This document shows positions 24,701 through 31,792 of a stretch of 31,844 bases of DNA, piece after piece (within the stretch, counting starts at the first letter, position 1; every line of letters starts with the position of its first letter). Below the pieces are notes generated by a model, which ran no database searches, had not been told where the DNA came from, and saw nothing but the letters and a program-made list of their open reading frames with translations. This DNA is from a virus. Location of the stretch: IMG/VR virus record IMGVR_UViG_3300007541_000105, positions 1 through 31,844 of that record; one strand, 5' to 3'. The position numbers and the translations under genes were made by a program.

Positions 24701-26516
24701 TGTTGTTGGGTATGGTGGATCTGCAACTGGTGAATTAACCATAACAAATGCTGGAATTGGATATACACCATCAGATGGTTCTCAATTTACATTTAATGAT
24801 GTATCCTTAATATCAGTAACTGGTTTGGGTAAGAATGCCACAGCAGACATTACCATAGGTGCTGCTGGAGGAACAAATGGAATTGCAATTGCAGCAACAA
24901 TTTCTTCTGGAGGATTTGGATATCAGACAGGAGATGTATTAACAGTAGATAGCATTGGTTCACAACCTTTGGGCAAAAATATACAACTTACGTTATCTAA
25001 TATAAATGGAATCAATCAACTAATAGTAGATAATGTCCAAGGTAATTTTGAAAATAATGTGTCAAAACCATTACAGTATGAAGATTCATCTGGAGCACTT
25101 ATTACTATATTAGATACAGGTGGAATAGATAGTGTTATTTCAAATGTGGAAATTTCATCTATATTTGAAGATGGTTTGCACATTAAAGTGAATCATAAGA
25201 ATCATGCAATGCATTCCAAAACCAATGTTGTCGAACTATCTAACGTTGGATCTGATATCAATCCTACATTATTAACTTCAGCATATGAATTCTCTGATTC
25301 TGGTCCCATTAGTGTTGCCAGCACATCTGATTTTACAACGTTTGAGAATATTGAGGTAACTGAATCTAATCCTGGATATATTTTAATAAATGAAGAGATT
25401 ATTTCGTATACTGGAATATCAAATGGATCTCTAACTGGAATTACAAGACAAATTGATAATACAGAATCAATATCATATCCAGAAGAAACCACAGTATTTA
25501 AGTATGAAAATAATGGCATTTCATTAAGAAGGATAAACAAATTACACTATCTCCAAGATGCACTTGTATCAAGGTCTATAGGTTTTGATTACTATTATAT
25601 AAAATTAAATACCTCCGAAAATGGCATCAATAGAGATTCTGATCCAAGTACACCAAAACTTTATATTAACAAATCAAAATCTAGTGGTGGTGAACTTGTA
25701 AATGCAACTCAAAACATACAATATGAATCAATGAGACCTATTGTACAAACTTTAGTACTTCCAGAGACTGGTGTAACTGCAAAACTTAAGAGTATAACAG
25801 GAACAAGTGTAGATGGAAATGAAGTCTCCTTCTTAGAAAGTCCAATAACAGACATTACCTTAAATGAAACTAATTATTTTACAGAACCAAGATTAATTAC
25901 GTCAACGGTTAATGAATCTATTCAGAATACTAATTTGATTTCAAATAAATCACTAGAACTGGAGTTAAGTCTATTTTCTGCTGATGAAAGAGTTTCTCCT
26001 GTTATTGATCTTGATAGAGTGGGTGTAATTCTTACATCAAATAGAGTAAACTCACCAATATCTGATTATATAAATGATCCAAGGACTTCTTCTTTAAATT
26101 CTGATCCTAATGAATTTATTTACTGCAATTTACCAGTCGAATTAGAAAATCCAGCAACTTCTATTAAGGTGTTACTTTCTGCACATGTAAATGTGTTTAA
26201 TGATATTAGAGTATTCTATTCGATATCAAATACTTCAGAAAATGATCCAATTTACTATCCTTTCCCTGGATATAATAATTTGGATATAAATGGAAATATC
26301 ATTGATATCTCCGCTTCTGATGGTTTGCCAGATAAGAAAGTGGTTAAGACTGATGTTTTATCATCAAATACTAATGATGTGATATTTAAAGACTATGTAT
26401 TTACTGCGGATGATCTTCCAGAATTTAGATACTTTAGTATTAAAATTGTTGGTACATCAACAAGTCAGTCAAATCCACCAAGAGTAAAAGATCTTAGAGT
26501 TATTGCTTTAGCATAA
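18792..26516 (+). CDS. Giant DUF4815 virion protein, probable fibre/pin component
   Basis: The 2,574-residue product opens with the DUF4815 signature: NLNISPYFDDYDPLKGFHKV, then LFKPGFPIQSRELTTLQSVL and an FKEGSVVIPGNYSY segment. A short coiled-coil-like helix lies near 1105-1145 (AQLEQRISNLEYYTALSLLE). Serine/threonine-rich stretches follow at about 1324-1340 and 1362-1372, then a polyproline run (from about 1674), a fourfold RQER repeat (1728-1743), and a conserved DPLAQSF domain (from 1745) with LGSLFKSQNGSTW and QYEDLKFTLY. The C-terminal third has GxGY-type repeats (about 1970-2070) and an INEEIISYTG module (near 2196). In T4 this locus holds genes 9-12 and wac, so the protein probably supplies outer wedge, pin or fibre-attachment functions. 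That is inference from synteny; no catalytic motif is seen. Confidence 0.8.
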   Translation: MPQETNLNISPYFDDYDPLKGFHKVLFKPGFPIQSRELTTLQSVLQNQIEQIGTHLFKEGSVVIPGNYSYNNELNCVEVESQYLGTNLETFRNSLTGVTIRGQNSNIKAKIVDTLGVEYSDRGYVSLYINYISTGNDNKTVFDNNELLILEQNLNTNSAVFQQGQAFTTTAPEQATSVGSAVFLEEGIYYLRGTFVKVLPQTLILESHENNPTYRVGFEVFENIVTSGQDSSLTDNASGFNNYAAPGADRLQIRAILAKRPVEIDKHENFVELFIVTSGVVERAYNRSIYNDIGNELARRTYEQAGDFYVKAFSVAAKETLDDRKGNNGVFKKSQLTKSGNIPRESLGTYKISPGKAYVKGYEIEFTSSTYLDFEKPRTTNTLENQSINYFTGPTLSLNRVVGAPRIGFSTSSIISLRDSRIGVDKFVASGKEIGISRIYDYALEGGSYDTSIQELNTWDISLYDIQYYTELNLNSAISISTPTYIEGKSSGANGHLRFDSTTGIATVYGTRGKFIKGEKLVLNGVDSNRIINNVIEYKTLDVKSLHCTIGVGETFNGDTKLSTYNNIGQVTVGAAVANVSTVVSADIPLNKIFKVGDYVSFTNTELVSPEYKTYGKVVSIDNEYTIKITAITAVTGINYGAMPSTDIQSLDFSLIGAKLQSSTDNTLYTPLPKKYISNVDLTESEITIRKEFNCVINQNVTNTIQCESDEAFLPFDEERYVLINSNGDFEILTSDKFVYGAGSKSLTIYGMTTNGPGRLIATLSKNRVTSRTKTDNRTNSIIVNKSNLVSSGIGSTTLDDGLEYGNYGYGLRVQDKEICLLEPDVIRIYGIFESTDTFAPVLPSIVISNLNSQTGTVNDLIISEVIVGETSEAEAIYIEKVDSSKISIVYLSDLSFIPGETIRAQQSNILGTISDIGQGSKNITDRYTLDSGQRDTICDYSRIIRKENSKAPKNQVRIIFESGEFSSSEDGDLTTVNSYSQFDYCDLLSVKNDVRTSDIIDIRPRVVEFNPSSQYSPFEFNSRQFSDSNNSAKNVLASDESIRLTYSHYLARIDKIFLLKTGGFQLVTGIPSEDPLPPLQLEDAIEVATISMPPYLCDIDDCEIKLNKYKRYRMDNIAQLEQRISNLEYYTALSLLETKTESLTIPDSNGLSRFKSGIYVDNFSSRNTQIKSSRVTNSIDPTNLELRPSHFTTEIDLILGSKSLLGIGTIPSTTAESEFVTDLIGSNIRKVGPLLMLNYEEDIVVENQFATRAENVTPYLVTTYKGTIELFPSSDIWIDQTRLSPQTITSDDYTQTRLQLEYAGYDSQTGLGPIVWGSWETTWTGSTSTSTSSTSTGNWRNQSNTRSGNSTVRTDVRDITTTTVTTTTQTGFDQRDGKRLRVSEQVETRSEGDRVVNTSVIPFMRSRNIEFTAQRFRPFTRLYSFFDDQDVNNFIIPKLIEIRMIRGIFAPGDLVRGRNIGSRGRFVRGRRLFFGRSLPRISFRVAKSNHRVGPITNPSDVYIESPYDENYIVPEEYSGSSILLNVDTRSLSENNQSLYSGFITPGMRLRGPNGEAEVVNVRLFTDSIGSVRGSFFIPNPNVPSNPSFEAGTKVFRLTNSESNTTIQGLATSYGEEQYFASGTMNTVQETIRSTRKPRFDVVETVETRPAENVQVNTTVTTTQELNVRVIPDPPPPPPPPPPAPPSPPPRFPGSPFAPANPTPARPPLSVNRPWLTQATNQARRPQRQERRQERRQERRQERRDPLAQSFLVTDVNGMFVTHVDLYFRTVDPLLPVIIQLRPMVNGYPTNEVCPFSEVTLEPRYIFTSEDSLEATQVYFSAPVYLEGSKEYALVLLSDSNEYTVWISKMGEIDVSTLAQQESRQILVSQQPSLGSLFKSQNGSTWTASQYEDLKFTLYSAKFNIDSPASISFFNPQLGLGNDQIATLVPDPLEFESRKVVLTTTNLIDIASFNIGNTIRQQDNSFVRGDVVGYGGSATGELTITNAGIGYTPSDGSQFTFNDVSLISVTGLGKNATADITIGAAGGTNGIAIAATISSGGFGYQTGDVLTVDSIGSQPLGKNIQLTLSNINGINQLIVDNVQGNFENNVSKPLQYEDSSGALITILDTGGIDSVISNVEISSIFEDGLHIKVNHKNHAMHSKTNVVELSNVGSDINPTLLTSAYEFSDSGPISVASTSDFTTFENIEVTESNPGYILINEEIISYTGISNGSLTGITRQIDNTESISYPEETTVFKYENNGISLRRINKLHYLQDALVSRSIGFDYYYIKLNTSENGINRDSDPSTPKLYINKSKSSGGELVNATQNIQYESMRPIVQTLVLPETGVTAKLKSITGTSVDGNEVSFLESPITDITLNETNYFTEPRLITSTVNESIQNTNLISNKSLELELSLFSADERVSPVIDLDRVGVILTSNRVNSPISDYINDPRTSSLNSDPNEFIYCNLPVELENPATSIKVLLSAHVNVFNDIRVFYSISNTSENDPIYYPFPGYNNLDINGNIIDISASDGLPDKKVVKTDVLSSNTNDVIFKDYVFTADDLPEFRYFSIKIVGTSTSQSNPPRVKDLRVIALA
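23973..24020 (+). repeat. Four tandem 12-bp repeats encoding RQER
   Basis: The unit AGACAAGAAAGA is repeated four times without a mismatch, in frame, giving RQER four times (residues 1728-1743). It follows a polyproline tract and a proline-rich linker. Identical codons in every copy point to recent expansion by slippage rather than old divergence. Confidence 0.95.
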
Positions 26517-26749
26517 TGGAAGATAATCAAAAATTAAACGTAGAAGGTCATAATAATCTCGTTAGAGATGTAGTCACTAATGGGATTATTAATACAGACA
26601 AATCTGGATACGAATCTTACATACAATTAAGAAAAATGAAAAAGAAAGATTCTTTAAGAATAGATAAAATAGAAGAAAATTTATCTTCATTAAAGGATGA
26701 CATAAGTGAGATAAAAAGACTACTATCATCCATAAGTAAAAATATTTAA
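26516..26749 (+). CDS. Small coiled-coil protein between DUF4815 gene and gp13
   Basis: The ATG overlaps the TAA of the DUF4815 gene by one base, so it is translationally coupled. The 77-residue product has an N-terminal segment MEDNQKLNVEGHNNLVRDVV and a C-terminal charged helix with heptad spacing (IDKIEENLSSLKDDISEIKR, then LLSSISKNI) that should form a short coiled coil. No named family is recognised, although small proteins with 'NLVRD...N.I.NT..S.Y..Y' at this place are typical of cyanophages. Position and coupling suggest a small structural or assembly factor, perhaps bridging the fibre protein and the neck. T4 has wac (fibritin) here, also a coiled-coil protein, but size and sequence do not support homology. 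Confidence 0.7.
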   Translation: MEDNQKLNVEGHNNLVRDVVTNGIINTDKSGYESYIQLRKMKKKDSLRIDKIEENLSSLKDDISEIKRLLSSISKNI

Positions 26750-26751
26750 AA

Positions 26752-27591
26752 ATGGCAAAACCAACAACCAGAACAGAATTAATTGATTATTGTAAAAGGA
26801 AACTTGGATATCCAGTATTGGAGATAAATGTTGCTGATGAACAAATAGAAGATTTGGTTGATGATGCATTGCAATTTTTTTATGAGCGCCATTTTGATGG
26901 GGTCATTCAAACATTTTTGAAGTATAAAGTTACTCAAGAAGATATTGATAGGGGAACTGCAACAATGGGTGGAGTTGGAATTACAACTACATCTGTCAAT
27001 ACAACTATTGCAGGAACCCCAACATCATTTAATTATTTTGAAACTGGTAATTATATACAAATACCAGATTATGTTATGGGAATCAATAAAGTTATGAATT
27101 TTGAGGGAGCTAATTCAATTTCCAGTGGAATGTTTAGCGTAAAATATCAATTATTTTTAAATGAAGTTTATAACTGGAGTTCTATAGAACTTTTAAGTTA
27201 TAGTATGGTTAAAAGATATCTTGAAGATATAGACTTTTTATTAAGTACACAAAAACAAATAAGATATAATCAAAGACAAGATAGATTATATTTGGATGTT
27301 GATTGGGCAATGCTTAGACCTGGACAATATTTAATTATCGATTGTTATAGACTTTTAGATCCAGCAGATTCACCACAAGTATGGAATGATTCATTCTTAA
27401 AACCATACTTAACAGCATTAATTAAAAAACAGTGGGGTCAAAATCTCATCAAGTTCCAGGGAGTTAAGTTACCTGGAGGAGTAGAACTAAATGGAAGACA
27501 AATGTATGATGATGGAGAGAAAGAAATTGCAGCATTGATGGAAAAAATGTCTTCTACTTATGAATTACCACCATTCGATATGATAGGTTAG
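26752..27591 (+). CDS. 13: Neck protein gp13
   Basis: The 279-residue protein (T4 gp13 is 309) has the expected N-terminal segment TRTELIDYCKRKLGYPVLEI, then NVADEQIEDLVDDALQFFYE and RHFDGV. These are equivalent to T4 'ELKDVILRRLGAP...YDCIQRALELYGEYHFDG'. The C-terminal LPGGVELNGRQM (about 241-252) and final PPFDMIG match T4 LPGGVTIDGQRL and PPFGILVG. gp13 and gp14 form the collar that closes the filled head and receives the tail. The middle holds a threonine-rich loop (TATMGGVGITTTSVNTTIAG). It is separated from the upstream coiled-coil gene by two bases and from gp14 by four, so it is co-transcribed with both. Confidence 0.92.
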   Translation: MAKPTTRTELIDYCKRKLGYPVLEINVADEQIEDLVDDALQFFYERHFDGVIQTFLKYKVTQEDIDRGTATMGGVGITTTSVNTTIAGTPTSFNYFETGNYIQIPDYVMGINKVMNFEGANSISSGMFSVKYQLFLNEVYNWSSIELLSYSMVKRYLEDIDFLLSTQKQIRYNQRQDRLYLDVDWAMLRPGQYLIIDCYRLLDPADSPQVWNDSFLKPYLTALIKKQWGQNLIKFQGVKLPGGVELNGRQMYDDGEKEIAALMEKMSSTYELPPFDMIG

Positions 27592-27595
27592 TATT

Positions 27596-28987
27596 ATGCC
27601 ATTAAATCCATTTTTTCTACACGGATCTTCTGGAGAACAAGGTTTAGTTCAAGACCTTGTAAATGAACACATTAAGATGTTCGGAATAGAAATTTATTAT
27701 ATTCCAAGAATATTTGTAAATGAAAAAACCATATTAGAAGAAGTTTCCAGATCAGAATACAATGTTGCTGTGCCAATAGAAGCATATATTGATAATTATG
27801 AAGGGTTTGGTGGAGCAGGAACTTTACTATCAAAATTTGGGGTTCAAGAAGTAGATGATTTAACATTAATAATATCAAAAGAAAGGTATGAATTGGGAAT
27901 AAGACCCATTATTGAACCAATGGAGAATACAAAATTAACAGAAAGACCTAAAGAAGGAGATTTAATTTATTTTCCACTGGGAGATAAATTATTTGAAATA
28001 AAATATGTTGAGCACGAAAGACCATTTTATCAGTTGCAAAAGAATTATGTTTATGAATTGAAATGTGAACTTTATGTTTACAATGATGAAATTATTAATA
28101 CTGGTATAGATAATATTGATGATAATGTAGAAGAAGAAGGTTATTTACAAAAACTTCAATTGGTTGGAATTGGAACTACTGCATTAGCAGTTACAAGTTT
28201 AGTGAATGGTGCAGTAAGATCTATTTCAATATCAAATAGAGGTTCTGGGTATATTGAAGTGCCTAGAGTTGCAATTACCTCTGCACCGAATAATGGAGTA
28301 ACTGCTGTTGGAATTGCATCCATGATCTCTGGAATTATTGATCTATGTGATACATCTGAAGAGTCTTTAAGAATTCAAGCAGTAGATATAATAAATCCAG
28401 GATACGGTTATACAATAACTCCTCGTGTAACATTCATTGGAGGTAGTGGAAGCGGAGCATATGGTATATGTAAACTTGCAAATAATGCAGTGGGTATTAT
28501 TACAGTCACTGGTGGTGGTAGTGGTTACTATGAATCACCAAATGTTACATTCGTTGGAGCAGGATTTACTGGATTTATTCCTGCTGTAGCATCCGCATTA
28601 ATTAATGAATCTGGAATAGTTACTTCTATTGTAATTCATGATTCTGGAAAAAATTATGCAGAAGTGCCTACAGTAGTCATAGATCCACCTGATGTTGTAA
28701 CTGGAACTGGTAAATTTATATTCAACGAAGTTGTTGTCGGATCTGCAAATAGTTCTACTGCAAGGGTAAAATCTTGGGATACTGTTAATAAAGTTTTAAC
28801 TATAGGTAATGTATTGGGATCATTTATTGACGGAGAAATTTTAACAGGATCTGAAAGTGGGGCAAGGTATACTATTCTAAATAATGATATTGAGATTGAA
28901 AATAATTTCAAGCAAAATAAAACTATTGAAATAGAAGCAGAAAAAATACTAGATTTTAGTGAGTCAAATCCTTTCGGAAATCCTTAA
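27596..28987 (+). CDS. 14: Neck protein gp14 with large repeat insertion
   Basis: The first 155 residues follow T4 gp14: QDLVNEHIKMFGIEIYYIPR, IEAYIDNYEGFGGAGTLLSK, FGVQEVDDLTL, and KEGDLIYFPLGDKLFEI, then FYQL. The last residues, LDFSESNPFGNP, match the T4 ending FESNPFDND. Between these two anchors lie about 230 extra residues (roughly 200-435). They hold four GxGY-type beta repeats (near 216, 269, 307 and 351) and a further module with TARVKSWDTVNKVLTIGNV. Total length is 463 against 256 in T4. The insertion probably projects from the neck as a decoration; a glycan-binding or stabilising role is speculative. gp14 works with gp13 in head completion and tail joining. Confidence 0.92.
   Translation: MPLNPFFLHGSSGEQGLVQDLVNEHIKMFGIEIYYIPRIFVNEKTILEEVSRSEYNVAVPIEAYIDNYEGFGGAGTLLSKFGVQEVDDLTLIISKERYELGIRPIIEPMENTKLTERPKEGDLIYFPLGDKLFEIKYVEHERPFYQLQKNYVYELKCELYVYNDEIINTGIDNIDDNVEEEGYLQKLQLVGIGTTALAVTSLVNGAVRSISISNRGSGYIEVPRVAITSAPNNGVTAVGIASMISGIIDLCDTSEESLRIQAVDIINPGYGYTITPRVTFIGGSGSGAYGICKLANNAVGIITVTGGGSGYYESPNVTFVGAGFTGFIPAVASALINESGIVTSIVIHDSGKNYAEVPTVVIDPPDVVTGTGKFIFNEVVVGSANSSTARVKSWDTVNKVLTIGNVLGSFIDGEILTGSESGARYTILNNDIEIENNFKQNKTIEIEAEKILDFSESNPFGNP
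28212..28690 (+). repeat. Four protein-level GxGY repeats inside gp14
   Basis: The units are SNRGSGYIEVPRVAI (G216-Y219), NPGYGYTITPRVTFIGG (G269-Y272), TGGGSGYYESPNVTFVG (306-311) and HDSGKNYAEVPTVVI (G351-Y354), spaced about 40-53 residues apart. Each has a strand, a GxGY turn, a proline and a second strand. The DNA copies have diverged, so the repeat is old at the nucleotide level. Confidence 0.8.
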
Positions 28988-28999
28988 AAATTTAAAGTC

Positions 29000-29989
29000 A
29001 TGTTTGATCATTTTTACCACCAAATTTTTAGAAAAACTGTAATATCTTTTGGAACTCTTTTTAATAATATACAAATTAAAAGAGAATCTAGTGATGGTGT
29101 TGCAGAAGAAATAATTGAGGTTCCATTGGCTTATGGACCAACTCAAAAATTTCTTGCTAGGATTGAACAGCAAGCTGATTTAAATAAACCAGTTCAAATG
29201 AGTCTTCCTAGAATGTCATTTGAATTTACAGGAATATCCTATGATACTGGTAGAAAATTAGCAGGAACTCAACATTTTACAACAACGTTAAAATCAGATA
29301 AAACCAATATTAAAAAGGTATACTTTCCAGTACCATATAATATGGAGTTTGAATTATCTATAATGACTTTATTGAATGACGATGCTTTGCAAATAGTTGA
29401 GCAAATACTTCCATATTTTCAACCAAATTATACTTTAACTATAGATTTGGTAGACACCATTGGTGAAAAAAGAGATGTTCCAATAACTTTAGAATCTATT
29501 AATTTTGAAGATAATTATGAGGGAGATTATACTACCAGAAGAGTATTATTGTATACATTAAAATTTACAGCTAAAACATATTTGTTTGGTCCAGTTAAAG
29601 ACTCTACAAAAGATATCATCAAAAGCGTATCTATTGGTATTGGCGGTGCAGATACTTCTGGTGCGGGAGCAAGAAATCTTATCTATAAGAAACCAATAGC
29701 AACTAAAAATTATAGTGGAATAGTTAAAACTAGATTAAAATTAGATACTTTACCAGATGCTACAATTATTACAGTTGAAAATGGTTCTACAATAAAAGCA
29801 GATAGTTATATAACAATCGATGATGAAACAATTTATGTTAGATCAGTATCTGGTAATGAACTTACAGTTACAAGAGCTGCTTATAATACAGTAAGAGCTG
29901 AGCATGTTGGTGGAAGTGCAGTATATGGAATAGATGAATCCGATAATAATTTGATCAGTGCTGGTGATGACTTTGGTTTTGGTGGGTAA
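29000..29989 (+). CDS. 15: Tail sheath stabiliser and completion protein gp15
   Basis: The start MFDHFYHQIFRKTVISFGTL and the following FNNIQIKRES match T4 gp15 'MFGYFYNSSFRRYATLMGDLFSNIQIKR'. The core IVEQILPYFQP (132-142) is almost identical to T4 IVEQILPYFQPHF. gp15 forms the hexameric ring that caps the tail tube and sheath and connects them to the neck. The family portion ends near residue 205. The last 85 residues contain an added module (KLDTLPDATIITVENGSTIK, then YITIDDETIYVRSVSGNELT from 270) related to modules in the gp7-position and DUF4815 proteins. Length is 329 against 272 in T4. It lies 12 bases after gp14 and 5 before gp16. Confidence 0.93.
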   Translation: MFDHFYHQIFRKTVISFGTLFNNIQIKRESSDGVAEEIIEVPLAYGPTQKFLARIEQQADLNKPVQMSLPRMSFEFTGISYDTGRKLAGTQHFTTTLKSDKTNIKKVYFPVPYNMEFELSIMTLLNDDALQIVEQILPYFQPNYTLTIDLVDTIGEKRDVPITLESINFEDNYEGDYTTRRVLLYTLKFTAKTYLFGPVKDSTKDIIKSVSIGIGGADTSGAGARNLIYKKPIATKNYSGIVKTRLKLDTLPDATIITVENGSTIKADSYITIDDETIYVRSVSGNELTVTRAAYNTVRAEHVGGSAVYGIDESDNNLISAGDDFGFGG

Positions 29990-29994
29990 AAATA

Positions 29995-30423
29995 ATGAAA
30001 GAACACTTCGATGACTTAAATTCTACCTTTAATGTTGATGCGGACATAGTAGAAAGAAAAAAAGAAAAGAAAAAAGACATAGTGCCTATAAAAGATTCTA
30101 ACGAGGATATAGTTAAAGATTACGAGTATACTAGAGGAAATTTATATTCAATCATAGAAAAAGGTCAAGAAGCACTTGATAGTGCTTTGGAAATTGCTGT
30201 AGATGGTGGACAACCAAGAGCATATGAAGTTGTTGCACAATTAATCAAAAATGTATCTGATGCGACGGATAAAATAGTAGATCTTCAAAAGAAAATGAAA
30301 GAACTTGATGAGGAAAATCCAAAAGGTAAGACAACTAATGTTACGAATAATGCAGTATTTTTTGGATCTACAGATGAGTTATCCAAATATTTAAAAAATC
30401 AAAAGCGACTAAACGATAAATAG
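29995..30423 (+). CDS. 16: Terminase small subunit gp16
   Basis: The 142-residue protein (T4 gp16 is 164) has a lysine-rich N terminus (ERKKEKKKDIV, 20-30). A central helical hairpin follows, EYTRGNLYSIIEKGQEALDS (44-63) and GGQPRAYEVVAQLIKNVSDA (71-90), then a long helix TDKIVDLQKKMKEL (91-104). The PRAYEVV motif (74-80) is typical of T4-type small terminases, whose central coiled-coil hairpins form a ring that recognises the genome concatemer and regulates the gp17 nuclease-ATPase. The C-terminal tail KGKTTNVTNNAVFFGSTDEL is the usual flexible end. Its position after gp15 matches T4. A late-promoter-like sequence overlaps its stop codon. Confidence 0.92.
   Translation: MKEHFDDLNSTFNVDADIVERKKEKKKDIVPIKDSNEDIVKDYEYTRGNLYSIIEKGQEALDSALEIAVDGGQPRAYEVVAQLIKNVSDATDKIVDLQKKMKELDEENPKGKTTNVTNNAVFFGSTDELSKYLKNQKRLNDK
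30415..30422 (+). promoter_or_regulatory. Late promoter candidate before the 448-aa gene
   Basis: GATAAATA fits the T4-like late core. It overlaps the stop codon of gp16 and lies 22 bases ahead of ATG 30444, the same distance as between the core at 3112-3119 and gp25. Confidence 0.45.
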
Positions 30424-30443
30424 TAAAAAAGTATTTTGTAGAT

Positions 30444-31790
30444 ATGTCTAGTCCTAGTTTTGATATTAATCCCAACTTTAAAAAGGGTTCAGAAAGGGAT
30501 AAAAAAATTACTAATGCAGCCGATGCTGGTCAGACTAATGCTGCAAGAATTTTACAAAAAAAGGGAAAAGGACCTTCTCTTCCAGGTCGCACTTCTGATA
30601 TGAGAAGAATTGCAAGGGAAGAAATAAAATTAGTAGATAAAATACTTGGTGAAGAAAAGTGTGGAAAAGGAATGTATTGGTGTAAATCTGATAATAGATG
30701 TAAACCAATTTCATCTAGACACGGTGGAGATATGAATACAAATGGTAAAGGAGAAGTTGACGAAAGTGTAACTATAGAAGATGCCTTTGGTAATAAATTT
30801 GTGGAATTTATTGATTTGATTACACCAGAATCTTTGCTTTCTCAAAGAGAAGAAAAAGATCATGAAGTGTCAATGGCACATCAACAAATCAAAAAATCTC
30901 AAGAAAACTTAAAAAAAATTAAGAAGAGTATTGGTAAAAAGGAAAAAAATCTTCCTGCTTGGATGCAGGCAAAACTTACAGACACTGAACACAATACCGA
31001 TGCTGTAGCAGGATATAATACTAAAGAAAGTATGAATCTTGCAAAGGCAGATATGGGAGATGTGATTAATGATTTTCGTAATTCCAAAAAACCTCAATTT
31101 AAAGGTAAGTCTGATAAAAAAATCCGTCAGATGGCGATTGCTGCTAAACTAGAAGCAGAACGTCAGAATGAGGAAGTCGAACTAGAAGAAGGAGTTAGAC
31201 TACCTTCAGAATTTGGACATTTACTATCAGTCATTGTTAGTTGGAGAGGACGTTCACAATATATAAGAATGTTCTTCCCACAAGCAAAGTTACCAACAAA
31301 GAAGGACATTCAGGCAGAAATTGAGAAGGTTTATCCTGGAGGAAGAGTTCTTCAATTCTCTACTTCAGATCTTCCTAGCAATCACGCAAATTTTGATTCC
31401 CCACTATTTAAAGTTACTACTAAAGAAGAAGTAGAACTTAAAGAAGAATGTGGTAAGTGTAAGAAAAACCCATGCGAATGTTCAAAAAGTGATGACATAG
31501 AAATTGAGGAGAAGAAAGGTCTTTGGGACAATGTTCATGCGAGAAGTAAAGAAGGAAAACCAAAAAGAAAACCAGGAGATAAAAATTACCCAAAAACTCT
31601 TAATGTTGAAGGCAAAATGGCAACTGCCCGTGCTAATGTAGGCGCTTCAAAATGTTGGGATGGATACAGGGCAAAGGGAACTAAAAAAAAGAATGGAAAA
31701 GTAGTTCCTAATTGCGTAAAAGAAGATATTAATATCTCTGGAGGTAGTGTTGGTACAATCGTTATTGGAGGAGATCTGCCAAAAAAGTAG
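30444..31790 (+). CDS. Lysine-rich phage protein with cysteine motifs, 448 aa
   Basis: This unrecognised protein is hydrophilic and lysine- and glutamate-rich. It carries three cysteine motifs: CGKGMYWCKSDNRC (C73, C80, C86), CGKCKKNPCEC (C336, C339, C344, C346) and CWDGYRAKGTKKKNGKVVPN followed by C424 (first C404). It also has EEKKGLWDNVHARSKEGKPK, then RKPGDKNYPKTLN. The GLWDN-H-R...G...PGDK.YPKTL and CWDGY...C patterns recur as tails on various cyanophage head or capsid-associated proteins. A more globular segment, LLSVIVSWRGRSQYIRMFFP (about 258-277), sits in between. EEVEL-type acidic stretches could be cleavage or scaffold segments. It sits between gp16 and, presumably, gp17. A role in the head interior is possible but unproven. 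Confidence 0.7.
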   Translation: MSSPSFDINPNFKKGSERDKKITNAADAGQTNAARILQKKGKGPSLPGRTSDMRRIAREEIKLVDKILGEEKCGKGMYWCKSDNRCKPISSRHGGDMNTNGKGEVDESVTIEDAFGNKFVEFIDLITPESLLSQREEKDHEVSMAHQQIKKSQENLKKIKKSIGKKEKNLPAWMQAKLTDTEHNTDAVAGYNTKESMNLAKADMGDVINDFRNSKKPQFKGKSDKKIRQMAIAAKLEAERQNEEVELEEGVRLPSEFGHLLSVIVSWRGRSQYIRMFFPQAKLPTKKDIQAEIEKVYPGGRVLQFSTSDLPSNHANFDSPLFKVTTKEEVELKEECGKCKKNPCECSKSDDIEIEEKKGLWDNVHARSKEGKPKRKPGDKNYPKTLNVEGKMATARANVGASKCWDGYRAKGTKKKNGKVVPNCVKEDINISGGSVGTIVIGGDLPKK

Positions 31791-31792
31791 AT

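Noticed and set aside
25202-25540. 112-codon minus-strand frame opposite the DUF4815 gene
   Set aside because: Antisense shadow of a well-supported gene, with no ribosome site and no recognisable motif.
26516-26749. Fibritin (wac) homologue
   Set aside because: The position matches T4 wac and a short coiled coil is present, but at 77 residues it is far too small and lacks the foldon domain.
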